In this document: piece after piece, positions 62,208 through 64,000 of the stretch | Numbering within the stretch: the stretch's first letter is position 1 | How the letters are laid out: each line of letters begins with the position of its first letter | Assembly: GCF_000334455.1 (NCBI RefSeq) | Contig: NZ_BANX01000003.1 | Location: 1 to 64,000, forward strand | Reading direction: 5' to 3' | From: Gordonia soli NBRC 108243 | Lineage (GTDB): Bacteria; Actinomycetota; Actinomycetes; Mycobacteriales; Mycobacteriaceae | Length of the DNA: 64,000 bases | The notes under the pieces: model-generated | What the model saw: only the letters and a program-made list of their open reading frames with translations | What the model was told of the DNA's origin: nothing | The model's database searches: none | Position numbers and translations under genes: made by a program

Positions 62208-62245
62208 CCCCCCGACGCCCCACACAGCCGACAGCTGACAGTGCG

Positions 62246-62989
62246 TCAGCGAGACACCGATCGGCGGTACGGACTCACCGCCGCGCGCATCCGGGTGATC
62301 AACAGGTCGACGATCCGTCGATCCGCACCGAGCGGCTCGGACACGGCGTCGGCGCCGTAGCCATGCAGACGTTCGTGGAACAGCCCCGGCGCGAGGAGAT
62401 GACTCGCGATCACCACCCGGCGACCGGGTCGGCGGACCCGGGCGACGACCTCCGGTACCGACGGGGACGCCGTGGCGATGAAGCCGACCTCGACCCGTCC
62501 CCCGATCAGACCCTCGAGATGGCGTGCCGCGAGATGGACCTCGGCACAGGCGTTCTGGTCCGACGACCCAGCAGCGGCGAGGACCACTGCGTCGCCCGGC
62601 CGCCAGCCGGCCTCGATCAGCCGTCTGCGGGCGACCTCGGCGATCATCGGGTCGGGTCCGAGGGCGCGGGTCACGATCGTGTCGCCGCGGCCGGCATCGA
62701 TCACGTGCCGCGGGATGTCGGAGAGCACGTGATAGCCCGATGCCAGGAAGGCGGGGACCAGAACGGCCGGCCGATCGACGTCGGCGATCACCTCGGCCGG
62801 GTTCGGGCCGAGGACGTCGACGAACGCGACCCTGGTCGGACCGATCCGCTCTCCCACCGCCTCGGCGATCCGCGCGATCAGCTCCACGCCGTGTGGGTTG
62901 CGGGTTCCGTGCGCGACCAGGACGGGACCCACATCCCGGAGTCGGTCGCCGACAGCCGGACCGGTGATCTGGTTGTGCGGCAGCATCAT
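62246..62989 (-). CDS. CbiX/SirB-like sirohydrochlorin chelatase
   Basis: A 247-residue class II chelatase that inserts Fe or Co into sirohydrochlorin for siroheme or cobalamin. Both repeats are visible: VGPVLVAHGTRNPHG with the metal-ligand His, and PAVLVPAFLASGYHVLSDIP with the second His. The second half has SSDQNACAEVHLAAR and VVIASHLLAPGLFHERL. Its start overlaps the stop of the upstream HemD-like regulator as ATGA, which ties it to tetrapyrrole metabolism. Confidence 0.88.
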   Translation of the reverse strand: MMLPHNQITGPAVGDRLRDVGPVLVAHGTRNPHGVELIARIAEAVGERIGPTRVAFVDVLGPNPAEVIADVDRPAVLVPAFLASGYHVLSDIPRHVIDAGRGDTIVTRALGPDPMIAEVARRRLIEAGWRPGDAVVLAAAGSSDQNACAEVHLAARHLEGLIGGRVEVGFIATASPSVPEVVARVRRPGRRVVIASHLLAPGLFHERLHGYGADAVSEPLGADRRIVDLLITRMRAAVSPYRRSVSR

Positions 62990-64000
62990 TCGTCTCCATC
63001 CGCATCGTATTCGAGGTCGACCGCCAGACGATAGCCGCGCTTGACCACGGTCTGGATCATCTTGGCGTCACCGAGTGCCGAGCGGAGCCGCGCCATTGCG
63101 ACCTCCACGGCGTGGGTGTCGGAACTGTCACCAGGCAGGCCGGCCAACAGTTCCTGCCGCGAGACCACCCGCCCCGGCATGGCGGCAAGGATCTTCAGCA
63201 ATGCCAGTCCGGTCGCCGACAGATCGCGCACCTCGCCGTCGACCACCACCGCCTGACCGCGGATCGCGGTGTCGTGACCGGCGATCCGCAGATCGTGACT
63301 TCGACGGGGCAGTTCCTCGGTGATCAACCGGGCCAGGGCACCGAGCCGGAACCGTCGGGGGTACGAGGTCGGGATCTGCAGGGCCTCCAGCGGACCCGCG
63401 GTCACCGACCCGACGCACATCACCGGCACGGTGGTGCGCAGTGCGTGGATGAACGGCTGCAACCGCCCGAGTTCCTTGGCCCGGGTCAGGATCGACGCCG
63501 CGGCCGGGGCACTGGTGAAGGTGATGGCATCGAGGTCGCCCTTCACCACCGCCCAGATCATCTTGTCGATCGCGTCGACGTCGGGGTGCATGTGCCAGCG
63601 ATAGACCGGGAGCGGCACCACGATGGCACCCGCGGCCCGCAGCACGGCGCAGAAGTCGGGCAACGGCTCCCATTCGGATGTCGCGCCGTGCAACTGCACC
63701 GCGATGCGCACCCCCTCGACCCCCTCGTCGAGCAGTCGGTCGAGGACCTCCGACGACGATTCGCTCTCCGGCGACCACTCCTCGCGCAGCCCGGCCGCGC
63801 GGATCGCGCCCTTCGCCTTCGGTCCGCGCGCGATGAGCCGACTCCGGCCGAGGGCACCGATCAGGTCCTCGGCGTTGCCCCATCCCTCGGCCGCCTCCAT
63901 CCAGCCGCGGAAGCCGATCCCGGTGGTGGCGACCATGATGTCTGCCGGCTCGGCGATGAGATCGGCGGTCGTCCGTTCGAGCTCGGTGTCGTCCGCCAGC
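62986..64000 (-). CDS. Uroporphyrinogen-III synthase-like / winged-helix fusion regulator (5' end outside window)
   Basis: Partial gene; the frame stays open to the window edge (LADDTELERTTADLIAEPADIMVATTGIGFRG at the N-terminal side). About the first 220 visible residues form a HemD-like fold (LIGALGRSRLIARGPKAKGAIRAAG; AITFTSAPAAASIL; VMCVGSVTAGPLEA). The last ~95 are an OmpR-type winged helix (RDLSATGLALLKILAAMPGRVVSRQELL... VAMARLRSALGDAKMIQTVVKRGYRL). The fusion suggests a regulator that senses a tetrapyrrole or has kept synthase activity. It is coupled to cbiX by ATGA overlap. Confidence 0.85.
   Translation of the reverse strand, partial: LADDTELERTTADLIAEPADIMVATTGIGFRGWMEAAEGWGNAEDLIGALGRSRLIARGPKAKGAIRAAGLREEWSPESESSSEVLDRLLDEGVEGVRIAVQLHGATSEWEPLPDFCAVLRAAGAIVVPLPVYRWHMHPDVDAIDKMIWAVVKGDLDAITFTSAPAAASILTRAKELGRLQPFIHALRTTVPVMCVGSVTAGPLEALQIPTSYPRRFRLGALARLITEELPRRSHDLRIAGHDTAIRGQAVVVDGEVRDLSATGLALLKILAAMPGRVVSRQELLAGLPGDSSDTHAVEVAMARLRSALGDAKMIQTVVKRGYRLAVDLEYDADGDE

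Overview
The window is high-GC, densely packed DNA from an actinobacterium of the order Mycobacteriales, most likely Gordonia or a close relative. Several blocks keep the gene order I remember from Mycobacterium tuberculosis: ftsX-ftsE-(two membrane proteins)-prfB; hisN-fadE24-fadE23; a pnp/galE3/GT2/DUF2064/membrane-protein block (Rv0535-Rv0541c type); the UPF0182-Lon/PDZ-DUF2342-SagC-like-AarF-whiB7-uvrD2-mrx1-nudC-K+ channel-adnB-adnA-hydrolase-ATL block (Rv3193c-Rv3204 type); and cbiX plus a HemD-like regulator (Rv0259c-Rv0260c type). Organism and synteny statements are recalled knowledge; no alignment was run.

Layout. 1-4.4 kb: cell-division ABC pair FtsEX, an S/T/P-rich membrane protein, an MscS channel and release factor 2. 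4.5-9.7 kb: HisN, an MBL-fold hydrolase, a DUF2752 protein and a two-gene acyl-CoA dehydrogenase operon behind two matching palindromes. 9.8-11.7 kb: propionyl-CoA synthetase. 11.7-20.7 kb: a compact cluster that looks like an uncharacterised envelope glycosylation/redox module (GT2, DUF2064, methyltransferase, molybdopterin oxidoreductase fused to a cytochrome-b membrane domain, polytopic membrane protein, two-component system, sugar epimerase, MTA phosphorylase). 20.8-23 kb: a copper P1B-ATPase behind a CsoR-type operator. 23-26.4 kb: DUF222/HNH protein, a 650-bp insert bounded by 21-bp direct repeats, an HxlR regulator and a divergent imine-reductase-like gene.

26.5-36.6 kb is a defence island on the minus strand: type I restriction-modification (hsdM-hsdS-hsdR) followed in the same direction by a Gabija-type pair (OLD-family ATPase/TOPRIM protein and UvrD-like helicase), apparently one operon. 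It sits next to the initiator tRNA gene. It is flanked by a duplicated segment of about 150 bp that contains the 3' end of the imine-reductase gene and the tRNA terminator. A decayed recombinase-like helix-turn-helix fragment lies just inside the left repeat, and no intact integrase is present.

36.8-64 kb is mostly conserved chromosome: an MCE protein, a small membrane protein behind a consensus CRP/GlxR site, proteolysis and quality-control genes, the antibiotic-response regulator WhiB7 with an upstream ORF and attenuator, and DNA repair genes (UvrD2, AdnAB, ATL).

A recurring feature is the leaderless promoter: TANNNT followed by 6-7 nt and then ATG or GTG. I used it to set many start codons.
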